Below, piece by piece: positions 35,016 through 45,966 of a DNA stretch of 56,299 nt. The notes beneath the pieces are model-generated. The model saw only the letters and a list, made by a program, of their open reading frames with translations, ran no database searches and was not told the origin of the DNA. Made by a program: the position numbers and the translations under genes. The stretch covers positions 1 through 56,299 of the forward strand of contig MDYQ01000177.1 in assembly GCA_003024175.1 (NCBI GenBank), read 5' to 3'. Positions within the stretch are counted from its first letter, which is position 1; the number at the start of each line of letters is the position of its first letter. This stretch comes from Planoprotostelium fungivorum (lineage: Eukaryota > Evosea > Variosea > Cavosteliida > Cavosteliaceae).

Positions 35016-36732
35016 ATGAGTGAGAAGAAACAGGCACAATGGAGATTTTGCAGATCATGTAAGAGAAACTTGGAGCAGAGAGGAAACGAACACAATTATA
35101 CAAAAAAGCACAAGGATAACCTGATACAGAAGATGAATCAGATATTTACAGATGTTAAAGGACAAAAATACTTTCTAAATCACATCACTCTCTCCGCTAC
35201 GAATGGTGAGACTTCATCTGTGGCTCTTTCCAATGCATCAGCTCTGAAGCCTACATCAGAAGACACATCGTGGTATTGTTTCATCTGCGACGTCACTGTA
35301 CATAACGAAAAGACAAATGCAGTTGGGTGAGCTGTGATGAATTCCTCCATCTGCTCAACATGGGTTACAGATTCGAAGCCATCAAACACCTCGCCTCTAA
35401 ATCTCATCACAAACAAGTGGATTCCTTCTGGTACGAGGCTGGTGTTGGCATCGTCCACAACCAATTGAAATTGAACAAGCAGAAATTTTACATCAAGGAA
35501 GATCGTTTTCAACAGGTGCAGCGTGAGCTTTCCTCTTTGTCTCTGAGATAGAAGCCAGTTCATCATAGAAATTAAGAAGAAGAGAAAGGAAGAGGAAGAG
35601 AAGAAAGAAGAAGAAAAAGATGTGCCTCCGATCGACGAGAAGATCATCGCGGCGGCTCTCGCCCCACCTCCTGAAGATATCCAAGAAATTCAAAGTAATT
35701 CTCCTCCCTTCCATCTACATGATCATTATCATCATCATCACCATCAACATCTCTCTTGTTCTTAAAGTTTACTCTTTCTTTATCCTACGAAAGAACACAC
35801 GTCCTGATCCTTCTTCCCCACAGAGCCCGCAAAAGGTGTGTCATCTATGTTTAATGAAACGAAAAAATAAATCTCATTCTCAGCTTACGAGACGGTCTAC
35901 AACGCTTCCGGCATCGCACAGAATGGAACAGGTTTCAACGAAGAGGGTAACCGAGTGTGGGGTGGAGGTATCGTCAAGGTACTGAAATTTCGATGAAATC
36001 TCTCTCAATTCGAGATAGGTCAAGCGGGACATGTGGCTGTCGTGGCCGATCGATGAATTAGAGGACGAATTAGACAAGAGAAAAGTCGAGCTCGGGATCG
36101 TGGTCGGAAAAGCCTCGGAAACTCCGAGCTCTTCGGGATTCCGAACCGTACACGCCACGGGAGAGAGTGAGAAGCTTCGGAAAATCAGATAACCATCTAC
36201 AACGTTGTAGATTTGAAATCTCTGGGAGCGAGAGTTTTAGCTCCGGGAGAGGGTAACGTCCACTCGGGTGCTGTACCCCCCTGGCTCAAATCAAAGAGTG
36301 ATCTACAACGAGCCACAAACAGTGGAAAGATGTTCGCCATCGCTCACAACGGTAGACGCGGTCGAGCTCTCAAACCACAGAAACTCGGTGAAATTTCGTT
36401 GAAATCTCTCGGAAATTTCGATTGCTCACAGTTAGCAGGGGCTGAGCTGGTGAGGGGGGAGAATGGTGTGGCGGCCAGCAAGAATTTTCTGCCAAAATTC
36501 GGCGGCGTGTGGCAGCTGAATGGATCGAGAGGAGACAACCGAAGAGACTTCTTAGAGAATGTGATGACATCATCACACGTCATCATCAAGTGCTGAAAGA
36601 GGACAGAGGGCAGTGCAAGTGACAGAGAAGAAGGAAGAGAAGGAAGAAGAAGAGAAAAACTTTCCAGCTCCCATGATGAGCAATGTGTCAGAGAGGAGCT
36701 TGCGAATCAATCTGCAGTCGATCATAAAGTGA
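35016..36732 (+). CDS. CENATAC: CENATAC/CCDC84-like minor-spliceosome factor
   Basis: CENATAC (CCDC84) belongs to the U12-dependent minor spliceosome and promotes splicing of AT-AC introns. The N-terminus holds a C2H2-type finger (FCRSCKRNLEQRG, then HNYTKKH). A second finger-like unit follows (WYCFICDVTVH...HLASKSHHKQVDSFW). A Lys/Glu coiled coil is next. The C-terminal family signatures are GEGNVHSGAVPPWL and FLPKFGGVWQLNGSRGDN. Order and spacing match animal CENATAC. The last intron leads to an acidic tail ending LQSIIK at 36732. Introns at 35978-36018, 36167-36210 and near 36388 contain the shared motifs. Confidence 0.82.
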
Positions 36733-36988
36733 AACGTAGAAAGTGTAGATCGGCTGTGTCCTTTATTCGAACTATTTGAGCGTGGGTTTCACTTGAAGTG
36801 ATGCTCCTCAAAATAGGCTATCAAAGTATCTCTTATCACTTCGTTTCGTCACTCTCATCAGTGTCTAAAGCTTCTCATCTCCGATGTTGACTCACCCACA
36901 CGGCCCTGGGCGGACAAGATCTCCTTTTTTTCTCCAAACTGTCTCGACTACAACGGCAGGTGGACAGCTCACGTGACCATCAGCGAGC

Positions 36989-37717
36989 ATGGCCGATCGG
37001 AATAAGAGGTCATACAAGGAGAGGTTCCGTGATATAGTTGATTTCCAACTTCCTCTCGAATTCATCAACCGATGTCGGTCCATAAAGGGAGTCTCACCAG
37101 CCTCTCACTCAGCCATATTAGCCATCGAGCAGGACACAGAGTCTGCCTCATGCATATGGGACGCCAGCCTCGTCATGTCTTCTTGGTTCTGTCAGCAAGA
37201 TGAGGAGATACTTCGGCAGTGGAAAAATTCGAGGTGTCTAGAGATCGGGAGCGGCTGCGGTCTGTCTGGCATCGTAATGAGTGCCACTTGCGCGGAGATG
37301 ATTGCAACCGATCTGGGGGAGGTGATGCCTATCTTACACCGCAATGTGGATAAGAGTGGGTCCATTTTGAAGGAGCTACTGGGAGCTGACGGAGTCAACA
37401 TCAAGAGCCAAGAATTATTCTGGGGGAACGACTGCTCGGCCCTGTCGCCACCATTCGACATCATCATTGGAAGTGACATCGTCTACGAGATTCAAGCATT
37501 CGACCTTCTCGTCAAGACACTGAGAGACCTGAGCGGCCCAGACACCATCATCTACATCAGTCTAGAACATCGCTGGAAAGATGTGGAGCGATTCTTCTTC
37601 GCAGAGATAGACCAACATTTTGTTTACGATCTGGTGGACAGAGACATCATCGATTCACTACCCTTGACCAATCCAAAGATAGACATCTACAAGATGAGAT
37701 TAAAAAAGAAGTTTTGA
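36989..37717 (+). CDS. METTL21-type lysine methyltransferase (intronless)
   Basis: A seven-beta-strand, SAM-dependent methyltransferase of the Methyltransf_16 family, whose members methylate lysines on chaperones or translation factors. It has 242 residues in one uninterrupted exon from ATG at 36989. Motif I is CLEIGSGCGLSGIVMS, motif II ends in an acidic residue (ATDLGE), and the post-strand-4 motif is IIIGSDIVYE, the family's D-x-x-Y. A Trp-containing N-terminal segment (IWDASLVMSSWF) matches METTL21-type proteins. Lack of introns is unusual here. It ends 10 bases from the stop of the convergent PL8 gene. Confidence 0.9.
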   Translation: MADRNKRSYKERFRDIVDFQLPLEFINRCRSIKGVSPASHSAILAIEQDTESASCIWDASLVMSSWFCQQDEEILRQWKNSRCLEIGSGCGLSGIVMSATCAEMIATDLGEVMPILHRNVDKSGSILKELLGADGVNIKSQELFWGNDCSALSPPFDIIIGSDIVYEIQAFDLLVKTLRDLSGPDTIIYISLEHRWKDVERFFFAEIDQHFVYDLVDRDIIDSLPLTNPKIDIYKMRLKKKF

Positions 37718-37727
37718 GTGCATTTTA

Positions 37728-40650
37728 TCAAAAGAGACAAGACAGTAAGACGGCAGCGAAGAGCAGTACGGCCATCAGCGGCTGATCTCTCATCGCATTG
37801 CCCGATCGAGTGTGACTCGCATCTGTTGTCATCGTTCCACTCGTTGCGGTCGCAGGATCTGAGCTAGAGGTAGATCCTAAGGTAGAGCTCGTAATGAAGG
37901 TGAAGCTCGAACTTGAGGTGGAGGTGTCCGTGTCGCCAGAGAGGAGGATCGTCTTCGATTGTCCAGCGTATCCACCGCTCGGCAGCTTGACGCTCAATTT
38001 GATTGCATTTCCAGTGGAATTCGTGCAAGTGATCGTCGCGTCGTAACTGCCGCATCTTAATCCACTGCCGTTCAGAGTCAGCGCCACGCTCGACAGCTGC
38101 TGGGTTGGATCGGCCACCGTCAAGCTTATCCCCAGAGGATTTCCGTAGTCGAATAAGAGGGCGCAAGGTGCTCCCGCGGTCAAGTTGTACGAGGGCGTGA
38201 CCAGAGTCACGCTGCTGCGGAACGCTGCGGCGATGATCTTTCTTTCGACATGCTGCACGGCGTGGATGTCCTTAGTTGATCTGAGGATCTGTATGGCCTG
38301 CGTGATACTTGCTCGGTTGGCGTCGAACGTGGAGAAGTCCATTCCTGGAACCGCAATGTACACCAGGGGGTTGCCTGGGGTGACGGTGGCTAAAGGCTTA
38401 AACATGGCCTGAGCGGCCGGAATATTGTACACTCCGCTGTTGAGAAAGTTTCCGGTGACGTTTGCCGTGGAGACGTTGAGATTGAGGGGAAATTTGGCGG
38501 GAAAAACGTAGCCCATCTTGCCCTGGTGGATCCACTGTGGATTCTATCGAAATCTCAATTTACGCACAAAGTCACGTGACTCACCGTATACACTCGATTG
38601 GTACCCGTCATGCTACCACTGTCACTTCTGACGTTATCACTCAGTGCCCTCTGATCCAGACTCGTTACCACGGGGTACCCTTGACTCTGTACAATGTCCG
38701 TCGTCATGACAACGTACACGTCTTCGAAGAAGAACCAAGATTTCTTGTAGGACAGTTGGGAATTGATGGGGCTGATGTAGTCCATGGTGGATACGGCACG
38801 TTTACCATCTGAAGCCGAGCCAACGAAATTTGATTTTCCCGGAAATTTCGTCGCGGCGCAATCTAAGGTGTGGGAGGAGGGATCGACCGTTACACCTGGC
38901 GGGAGTGAGTCAATTTGAAATTTGAATATCGGGACGTACCGGGAAGGGTGTACCAGTCCCACAGAGCCGGACCGTTGACGTACTCGTCTCCCTCTACGTA
39001 GTTGTAGACGACACCGTCACTGTAGTGAAGTGATTTTGTTCCCTCATTGTTCGTGCACTCCCCCGTCAGTGTGCGATTCGACAGCATCTACAACGAGCCA
39101 TTCAGACATCGAAACACATCACGAGATACATCGAAGAGATCTCACCTTCAGGGTGATCACGTAATTGGCACCCCTGTGTGTGAGATAATCAGAGTACCAG
39201 AAAACTCTGTTCCCGATGAGACCAGTTGGGTTGACGCCTTTCAAACGATTTCCGTTGAGGAGTTGGAGAGAAGAGTTGATCTGGGTGCCTGTGGACCATT
39301 CGGAGGTGACCGATCTGAGAGGAGTCAGATGGAGAATCGAGATGGGTGAGACGTCAACGACAGTGATCTGGTGATGATGATGGTGATGATGGTGATGATG
39401 ATGATGATGATGATGATGTGATGATGATGTGATGGAGGATGATCACGGTACAATGAACTCACGCGAGAGTGACCAAATCCAAAGACATCCTTCCTTTCTC
39501 CGGACCCCTCGTGATGCCTCTTCCCACCTGCACATTATCCCAGCAGAAGTAACCCTTCGTGTCACGATAATAGCTCATCCAGGGTATTGCCTGCAGATAC
39601 TTCGTCGCCGCATCTTGCTCTGATTTGGCGGGTTGTAGATCGACTGAGCCCGTCGTAGTAGTCCAGATGTCTCCCAGTGAAGCTAGAAAGTCTGTACCGT
39701 AACCGCCCGCGTAAGGCTGCGTACCGTGTTGGAAGAAGGTACCGTCGCGTTGGATGCCGTCTGCGTAGGTAGTGTAGTCCACACCGGAATTAAATCGGAC
39801 GAGACAGCTGCGGATGAGGGTCAAGTTGGACGTGAGAGTTCCTTGGAGGAGGCAAGCTTGAACGGCATCACCGAGGTTGGCACCTGATGTAATGATGTCG
39901 GTTCGTGATGACGGAAGATGTGATTCGGAGTGATGGTGAAAGATTTTGAATGAGATGATGGACATCACCTGTGGATGTGGGATCGAAGACGTAGGCAGTT
40001 CCTCGATTGGTCATGGTGATGCAGTGGGACGTGGAAGAGGCATCGAGTGCATTCTTATCACCCAGGAGCGCACACGGGGCTCCCGCACGATTGGATAGAC
40101 TCAACACTTGGAACCACCAATTGGTGCACCAGAAGCCAGGGGTACCACATGGACAGTTTCTACGCTGCATTTGAGACGATCGGCAATGAGAGACTCCTCA
40201 CCCTTTTCCTCCTCTCCAAGTACAGTCAGAAGCAGTGTAATCTCTATCGAACCAGAATTTCATCGCAGATCTTTTGAGAAGGTCACATCATTTCGATTTG
40301 TAGTGGCAGAGACTCACTTTGTAGCTGTTAGATAAGATATATTCCCCGTCTTGTACCACACTGCTGCCATCGCCCCTGGATATCCATTAGATCTCAATCC
40401 TTTCGATCGACCCACCGATTCTGTCCCAGTGCCCTGCTGCTGGCCAAGTTACTGTATTGGCGACACATCCTGACGTGTAATCGATGTCCTTCCACGCTCC
40501 TGTTGAGTTGATGTTGTTCACAAATGTTGCCGCATTCGATACGGTCTTCAGCGATTGCTGTAGGACTCTGGCACGAACAGAGGCGAGGGTACTACCATCA
40601 TCAGCCACTACAAGAGCTACATAGAGCCCCAACAGAAGATGCAACCGCAT
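37728..40650 (-). CDS. secreted PL8-family polysaccharide lyase, GPI-anchor signal
   Basis: PL8 enzymes cleave acidic polysaccharides (hyaluronan, chondroitin, xanthan) by beta-elimination. A signal peptide (MRLHLLLGLYVALVVADDG) is followed by the alpha/alpha-toroid: DIDY, TNWWFQVLSLSNRAG (candidate catalytic Asn) and DGIQRDGTFFQHGTQPYAGG, then YG. His and Tyr there are nine residues apart, as in known PL8 active sites. Beta-sandwich domains follow. The C-terminus is Ser/Thr-rich and then hydrophobic (MAVLLFAAVLLSCLF), typical of a GPI signal. The domain order supports a cell-surface enzyme. Several introns; one is a long GAT microsatellite. Confidence 0.9.
39369..39432. repeat. GAT/GAN microsatellite in PL8 intron
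   Basis: A (GATGAT)n/(GGTGAT)n run of about 60 bases within an intron of the PL8 gene. Similar CAT/CAN runs fill the GPC1 intron near 2300-2400, suggesting that such runs inflate otherwise tiny introns. Confidence 0.9.
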
Positions 40651-40775
40651 GTCTTCTCGCGAGACGGAAAAATGAAGCAAGAAGACACCAGATTTTTTGG
40701 CAGCACATGTCACTTGTTGTGAGACGTCGACGTTCTTCATCCATCGAGAGAGGACCAAGACATTCAGCCGTGGAA

Positions 40776-41032
40776 TGTTCAACACCTCCACGTGTGATAT
40801 CTCTCACGTCGATCTATCTCGTCACACTCACCAGCTCGTTCTGGTTCATCAGAGGACTCTCGTTGGTCATCTACGCCGCTACCCTCCTGAGTTGACCCTT
40901 CTATCTTGTGCTAGCTCTCCCATCATCTTGTATACTCTTGGCTTCTTCAGGGACTGTCTTTACTACTGCGGCATCTCTTCCCTTCTCATCGGTGCTCTCA
41001 CGTTCATCATGATGACAGTATCAACATCGTGA
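40776..41032 (+). CDS. possible small membrane protein
   Basis: Hydrophobic stretches SIYLVTLTSSFWFIRGLSLV and YCGISSLLIGALTFIMM lie in different frames that an intron might join, but no clean donor/acceptor pair gives one frame. The region is divergent from the PL8 gene and ends just before the CTF18 stop. No family is recognised; it could be non-coding. Confidence 0.22.
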
Positions 41033-41080
41033 CGATAAAGATCTCGCGATGACGTCTATAACATCCAGATATCATTTACT

Positions 41081-43993
41081 TTATAGATCTTTCATATAGA
41101 CGGTCCTCCTGACTGCGTTCGTGAACCCCTCCTGAAAGCGATATTTGAACGACGTCTTCTCCTTCTCCTCTACAACTCTCGCAGCAGCTGCTTTCTTCGG
41201 TGTGGAAGGTGAAGCCGGCTGAAGAGGCCTCCCAAAGAAATCTTTCACCTTTTTTCTTCAATTTTTTTCTACTTTTTTTCTCTTCACCTGGCCCACAGGA
41301 GGATTTGGCTTATTTTTCTTTTCGGGCGGACTGCCCCACAATCTTCCCTTACTTGGAGAATTCTCTTTCGTGGGGGTGGTCTTCTGGTTCGTTGTAGATG
41401 GAGTTTTGGGAGTCTCAATTTCCGTTTTCTTCTTGAATTTCTCTCGGTTCATCTCGGAAGAGATGAATTCCTTCATGCCGTCCCTGCCGGAAAACTCGAC
41501 GGATTTTCTGTTCGATCCTTCCCAGGGAAGGAGATTTTCCAGGGAACTACCATGATTCTCAGAGACGATGAAAAGTCGTGGAGATTTGGACTTACGGCTC
41601 CATGACGTAGACGAGCTTGTCTGCCTCTCTCTTTGTCTTGTACCTGACGTTGTAGGCAGACATGAAGCGGATCAATTGATTGATCTCCTCCCTCTCTTGT
41701 GGGGTCAAGAGGGACGGGTTGATCTACAACGAGTCAGAGATAAAAATAGCCGTGAACCCACCTGCAGCTTTGTGGGTTGCAGGATGTGGAGGAGAGGCTC
41801 GATGAAGTCTAAAAATAGAATGTCGTGGGTGTAAGAGGAGTGAATGGCTGGTTGTAGATCGTGTAAGAACGTCTTCACGGTGGCTCGGTTCTCGTTCCTC
41901 TTCGTCCTGAAATTTCGATCTACGGTGGGAAATTTCGAGGAGAACTGGGAGGCGGTACTGCACAGGTTGTGTATGGCCAATGGAGCTGTCGTGGAGTATT
42001 TTGACAGTTCCCAGGAACCATGGGCCCCTCCACTCATTTCCTCGAAAAAGATCATCCAATCGTACGTCTCCACCGTCTGCATAGGTGAGAGGCTGAAAAA
42101 AGAATAAAATGAAGTAAATCACCTTGGTGATCATAGGGTCGATGTAGTTGACGCGTAAAAAGTGTTCGTGACAGCCTTCCATCACTCTCTTCAGATCACT
42201 CGCCGAATTGTTCAGGCCGACCGTTAGATTCCTCAGCTGGCTGTTGTTCTCCTTATCTGATGACGTCATCACAGATGATATCATCATTAATGTCATGATC
42301 ATCGTATATCACGATCTACACTTTTGTAGTTGGAAACAAGATGACGATCGTGTGATGTGTTTTGATGTTCCTCACCCTTGTCTCCCTCTCTTCTCTTCTG
42401 TGCCAATAGTCGACCCAAAACAGATCCCACCTTGCTCTGCTTCTGAAATATACTCTGCCACAGTTCGAAGATGTTTCTCGGAATGTCTTTGAGTCCGACC
42501 GAAGTGTCCACGATGTGAGATGAAGTGATCGTGCTGTGTTTCGCGGCGAGAAATTGCAGAGAGTGGAGACAGCTGCGTACGTCGCACTCGTTCAGCTCGC
42601 ACAGAGACAAGAGTGTCGACTGGTCCACGCGAACTCCTTCGGCCATGCAGACTTCCTGTGGAGATGAGAAAGATCGACGATCTACAACGAGAAAAGGATC
42701 ACTTTGAGTCGTTGGATGAGGCGGGTTGGAGTGGGTTTGTCCAAGTCGAAGACGGTGACGGCAGTTCTCAATTTCCTGAGGGAGGGAGCGTATTGATTGT
42801 TGCAGATGCAGATGATGGGCCGTGAGAGTTGTAGACGTGATTTCTTCTTCTTTTTGTCCGGGTTATCTGTGGGTTCTTCCTTGTCTTCACGCAGCAGGGA
42901 CAAGAGGACATTGACGGCACTCTGTGGAATTCGTGAGATTTCCGTGAGATTTCCGAGATGAAACGGTAGTTGGGAAATTTCGATGGATTCTCATCACCTC
43001 TCCCTCGTTTCCCTCGTGAATGCCATCGATCTCGTCGATGATGAGACAATTTGGTTTGTTTCCACCGATCCAATTGGCCTTCATCTCCACCGCATCTCGA
43101 ACCTAAGACAATCTCTGTCATCGCCGATGACGTCATCACACGTCATACCTTTCCCTCGAACACCTTTGTCGTTCGATCATCACTGGCATTGATCTCGACT
43201 GATTTGTATCCGCAGTGTTTGGCTACGACGTGGGCGAGGGTCGTTTTTCCGGCACCCGGCGGACCACTCAACAGCAAGATCTTTTCGAGTCACTTCCTGG
43301 AAATTCCTGCGAATTTTCGCCTCTTACCTTGCTGGCTGGGGGGGTGGGGAGTTTTCCCGCCTGGGTCCCAAATACGGTCTCGTCCCAATTCTTCAGCCAC
43401 TGGAGGACGGCGCGGTTGCTCTGCTCGCTGCTGAGTAGCTCCATGAAGCGAGTTGGCTTGTACTTGTCCACCCACATCTGATTCGATGCACTGGCGGTCT
43501 TCTGTTTTCTGAACGTCTGCTTGCCAGCTGCGATTTTTTCGGCCTCTTGGACCTTCTGGTAGGCTTTTTCGATCCTCTGCGATCAATGTGAGGATGGTTG
43601 AACCGAAGGTGCGAACAGATTCTATTGATCACCTCGTTAGTCATCTGGTCGAGAAGATCGTTGATCGGTGTTGCCAAGAGTTGGCCTGATTTCTAAATGC
43701 ACATTAGAATGTAACGTGTGAGAGAGACTACTCACTCGAAAGGTTTTCATGGACACAGAAGGTTTCTCTCTCAACGAAATGTATGTCCTCTCTCCAGACT
43801 CCGACGTCGAACATATTGCATCACGTGCGTGATCGATATGGCTGTAAGACGAAGGTTTTTTCGTTTGATCCTTCTTTGGGGTGATGGTGGTCTTGGCCCT
43901 CTTCGATATGGGGGATCCACGATTGAGTAATGAGACGGTCTCAATCTCACCGTTCTCCTCGTTGGGTGAATTGGATGCCTTCCTCTTACTCAT
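41081..43993 (-). CDS. CTF18: CTF18, large subunit of the alternative clamp loader
   Basis: CTF18 replaces RFC1 in the Ctf18-RFC complex, which loads PCNA and supports sister-chromatid cohesion. The ATG at 43993 starts a basic N-terminus (MSKRKASNSPNEENG). Then comes QMWVDKYKPTRFMELLSSEQ, typical of CTF18 rather than RFC1. The Walker A region reads LLSGPPGAGKTTLAHVVAKH, with EINASDDR, Walker B NCLIIDEIDG and sensor 1 PIICICNNQYAPSLR. The far C-terminus FKYRFQEGFTNAVRRTVYMK is the peptide that binds Ctf8-Dcc1. All ATPase motifs look intact. Introns at 41724 and 42690 end in CGTTGTAG-type blocks. Confidence 0.95.
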
Positions 43994-44032
43994 TCTCCTG
44001 TCTCTGTCCGATGGAACACAAACTTCTCGTCG

Positions 44033-44042
44033 GGCGGGAAAA
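44033..44042. promoter_or_regulatory. E2F-like site upstream of CTF18
   Basis: GGCGGGAAAA lies about 40 bases before the CTF18 start codon. It matches the E2F/DP consensus (TTTSSCGC in reverse) used by S-phase genes in animals, plants and amoebae. The same word recurs elsewhere in the window, including inside introns, so function here is inference. Confidence 0.35.
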
Positions 44043-44213
44043 TCGTATCTACAGGAGTATTGATTTAATTCTAGTTTGAATTTATTGTCCAATTTCTATC
44101 ATGATGGTCTTACAAGAATTCGGGGCCACCCAGTCCATTTTTGACAACTCTGCACCGGTCATTGTGTGAATGGAAGACTTTCTGCTGAGAGGGATCCTGA
44201 GATTTTAGGTGTG

Positions 44214-44638
44214 ATGGCGTCCTTGTCTTCTCTCGAGCAAAAGAGGGTCCTGTTGAAGGTGTTGAGCCCGTATGATGATCATTCCATTGGAGATCTCGTC
44301 TCAGTCGGGGGGGGCAGTCAAGAGTTTGGCTTTCGAACGGATCCTGTGAGGCCAAAGAGGTGGTGAGACCATGTGCTCTTGATCAGAAGTGGTGGTGGAG
44401 ATTTTTGTGGACTGGTGCGTTCTACCGTTACGGTTTGTGTCTCAAAGGAGATCCTCGATATGATATATCATCGTTGTTGTGGCTGTCTGCCTTTGTGGTT
44501 GCCGCTTTGGTGAGTTCTGATGAAAATCATACCACCGGAACTCACCATCAGTGGTTTATGATGCATCGAATTAGAAGCGGTGACTTGTCACGATCAGAGA
44601 TTGAAAGTCGAGTCTGTTTCTTTTCGTCTGATGATTGA
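44214..44638 (+). CDS. possible two-exon hypothetical gene
   Basis: The ATG at 44214 opens MASLSSLEQKRVLLKVLSPY, reading about 50 residues. A second frame from about 44386 reads KWWWRFLWTGAFYRYGLCLK, then SSLLWLSAFVVAAL and a stop at 44638. An intron near 44360-44387 might join them, but the phases do not fit exactly. No family is recognised. Confidence 0.28.
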
Positions 44639-45515
44639 ACTTCTAAAAACATCAGATCTCACGACACATGTGATACTGCGACAACTGAATGATTTCATAT
44701 GATTCTTCTCTCCCTCGATCGTGCGAAGATACTGGTATCACCATCAGATTTTACGCACTCACGATAATCTTGTCTGTTTGAAGTGATTAGAACGTGGATA
44801 GTGTCTTCACCTCCGCACCGTAATGGAAAGTTCACATCGTCAATCAGACAACGCCGTCATCTATACACCATCTTCGAAATTTCTTCATCAACACAGCCGA
44901 TCACGATGACAAACTCGATGAAGCAGAATTCGTAACAAGATGTATGTGTGTCTTTAGAAGGTCTCGACGGTCAAGTGTCTCGCCGTCGTACGGCGTGAGC
45001 CCTCCATTACAATTGCATTGCTCACTGTCCATATCAAGATAGAACTGACCTCATTTATAGAAGATCAAACGTCCGCTCATGAGCACAAGCTCCTTCTTTT
45101 ATAGTAACTACAACGATTTACGAAACGTCTCATTTGGCGTTGGATGAAATTTCGTTCTTTTGTTGACCTCTCAGTTATAGACATTCTGGACCTCTTCTCC
45201 TGGTCAGGTAATAGACGAGATATGTCTCATTCTTTCGTCGAAGACTTGATTCGGTTTTTCCGGTTGGTAGTCAAATGGTGCATTGAGAATGGATCACTTC
45301 TCTCCCGACTACTGGAATATGCACGACAAAAAAATTAGTGATCCAAATGCACGGACACCAACCAGAAAAACCAAATCACTTGGTCTCTTTCACACCGAAC
45401 CACTTCTTCGGTGAAGAAATTACAATTATCCGACATTTCTCACCTCTCGATCTCCTCTCTTTCAACCTCACTTTCTCTACCGACAAGAGCAACAAAACAA
45501 ACAAAGGACAAGAAC
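44639..45515. other. intergenic region upstream of ribosomal P2
   Basis: Only short unsupported frames are present, the longest a 64-codon plus frame at 45144-45338. No RNA gene or repeat is visible. The last 30 bases before the P2 start are A-rich, consistent with a leader. Confidence 0.45.
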
Positions 45516-45848
45516 ATGAAAAACTTAGCTGCATACCTTCTCGCCATTCTGGGTGGCAACCAGAACCCCACTGTACAGGACATCCAACACATCTTGTCTT
45601 CGGTTGGAATCGAACACGATCAGAAGAGATCCGAGGAGCTCGTGGAACAGATGAGAGGCAAGGACCTCCAGACCGTCATGATGGAGGGTATGGACAAGAT
45701 GGCCAAGCCTGTGATGGTCGCTGCACCTGCCGCCCAGGCTGAGGCACCTAGAGCCGACGACAGACCTCCCGATCGTGACGACGTGGTCGCAGATCTCAAC
45801 ATCAACTCTGTGGATGACGACGAGGACTTTGGCAGTCTCTTCGATTAG
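45516..45848 (+). CDS. RPLP2: 60S acidic ribosomal protein P2
   Basis: P2 forms the ribosomal stalk with P1 and P0 and recruits translation factors. The 110-residue, intronless frame starts MKNLAAYLLAILGGNQNPT, followed by LSSVGIEHDQKRSEELVEQM and an Ala/Pro hinge (APAAQAEAPRADD). The acidic tail ends DDDEDFGSLFD. The usual tail is ...DDDMGFGLFD; here a Ser sits between Gly and Leu, a variation of the factor-binding end. An A-rich leader precedes the ATG. Confidence 0.96.
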   Translation: MKNLAAYLLAILGGNQNPTVQDIQHILSSVGIEHDQKRSEELVEQMRGKDLQTVMMEGMDKMAKPVMVAAPAAQAEAPRADDRPPDRDDVVADLNINSVDDDEDFGSLFD

Positions 45849-45966
45849 AGCGGCAGACAAACTCGACCATTCATGATGTTTGTGAGGAGATAAAAAATCG
45901 CGTCAAAATCGCAGATTCGCATTCTTTGTTTTCGTCCTCGCACATCACATCACCATCATCACAAAC

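Noticed and set aside
41081-43993. RFC1 identity for the clamp-loader gene
   Set aside because: There is no BRCT domain, and the MWVDKYKPTRFMELLSSEQ start of the core and the C-terminal FNAVRR-type Ctf8/Dcc1-binding peptide point to CTF18.
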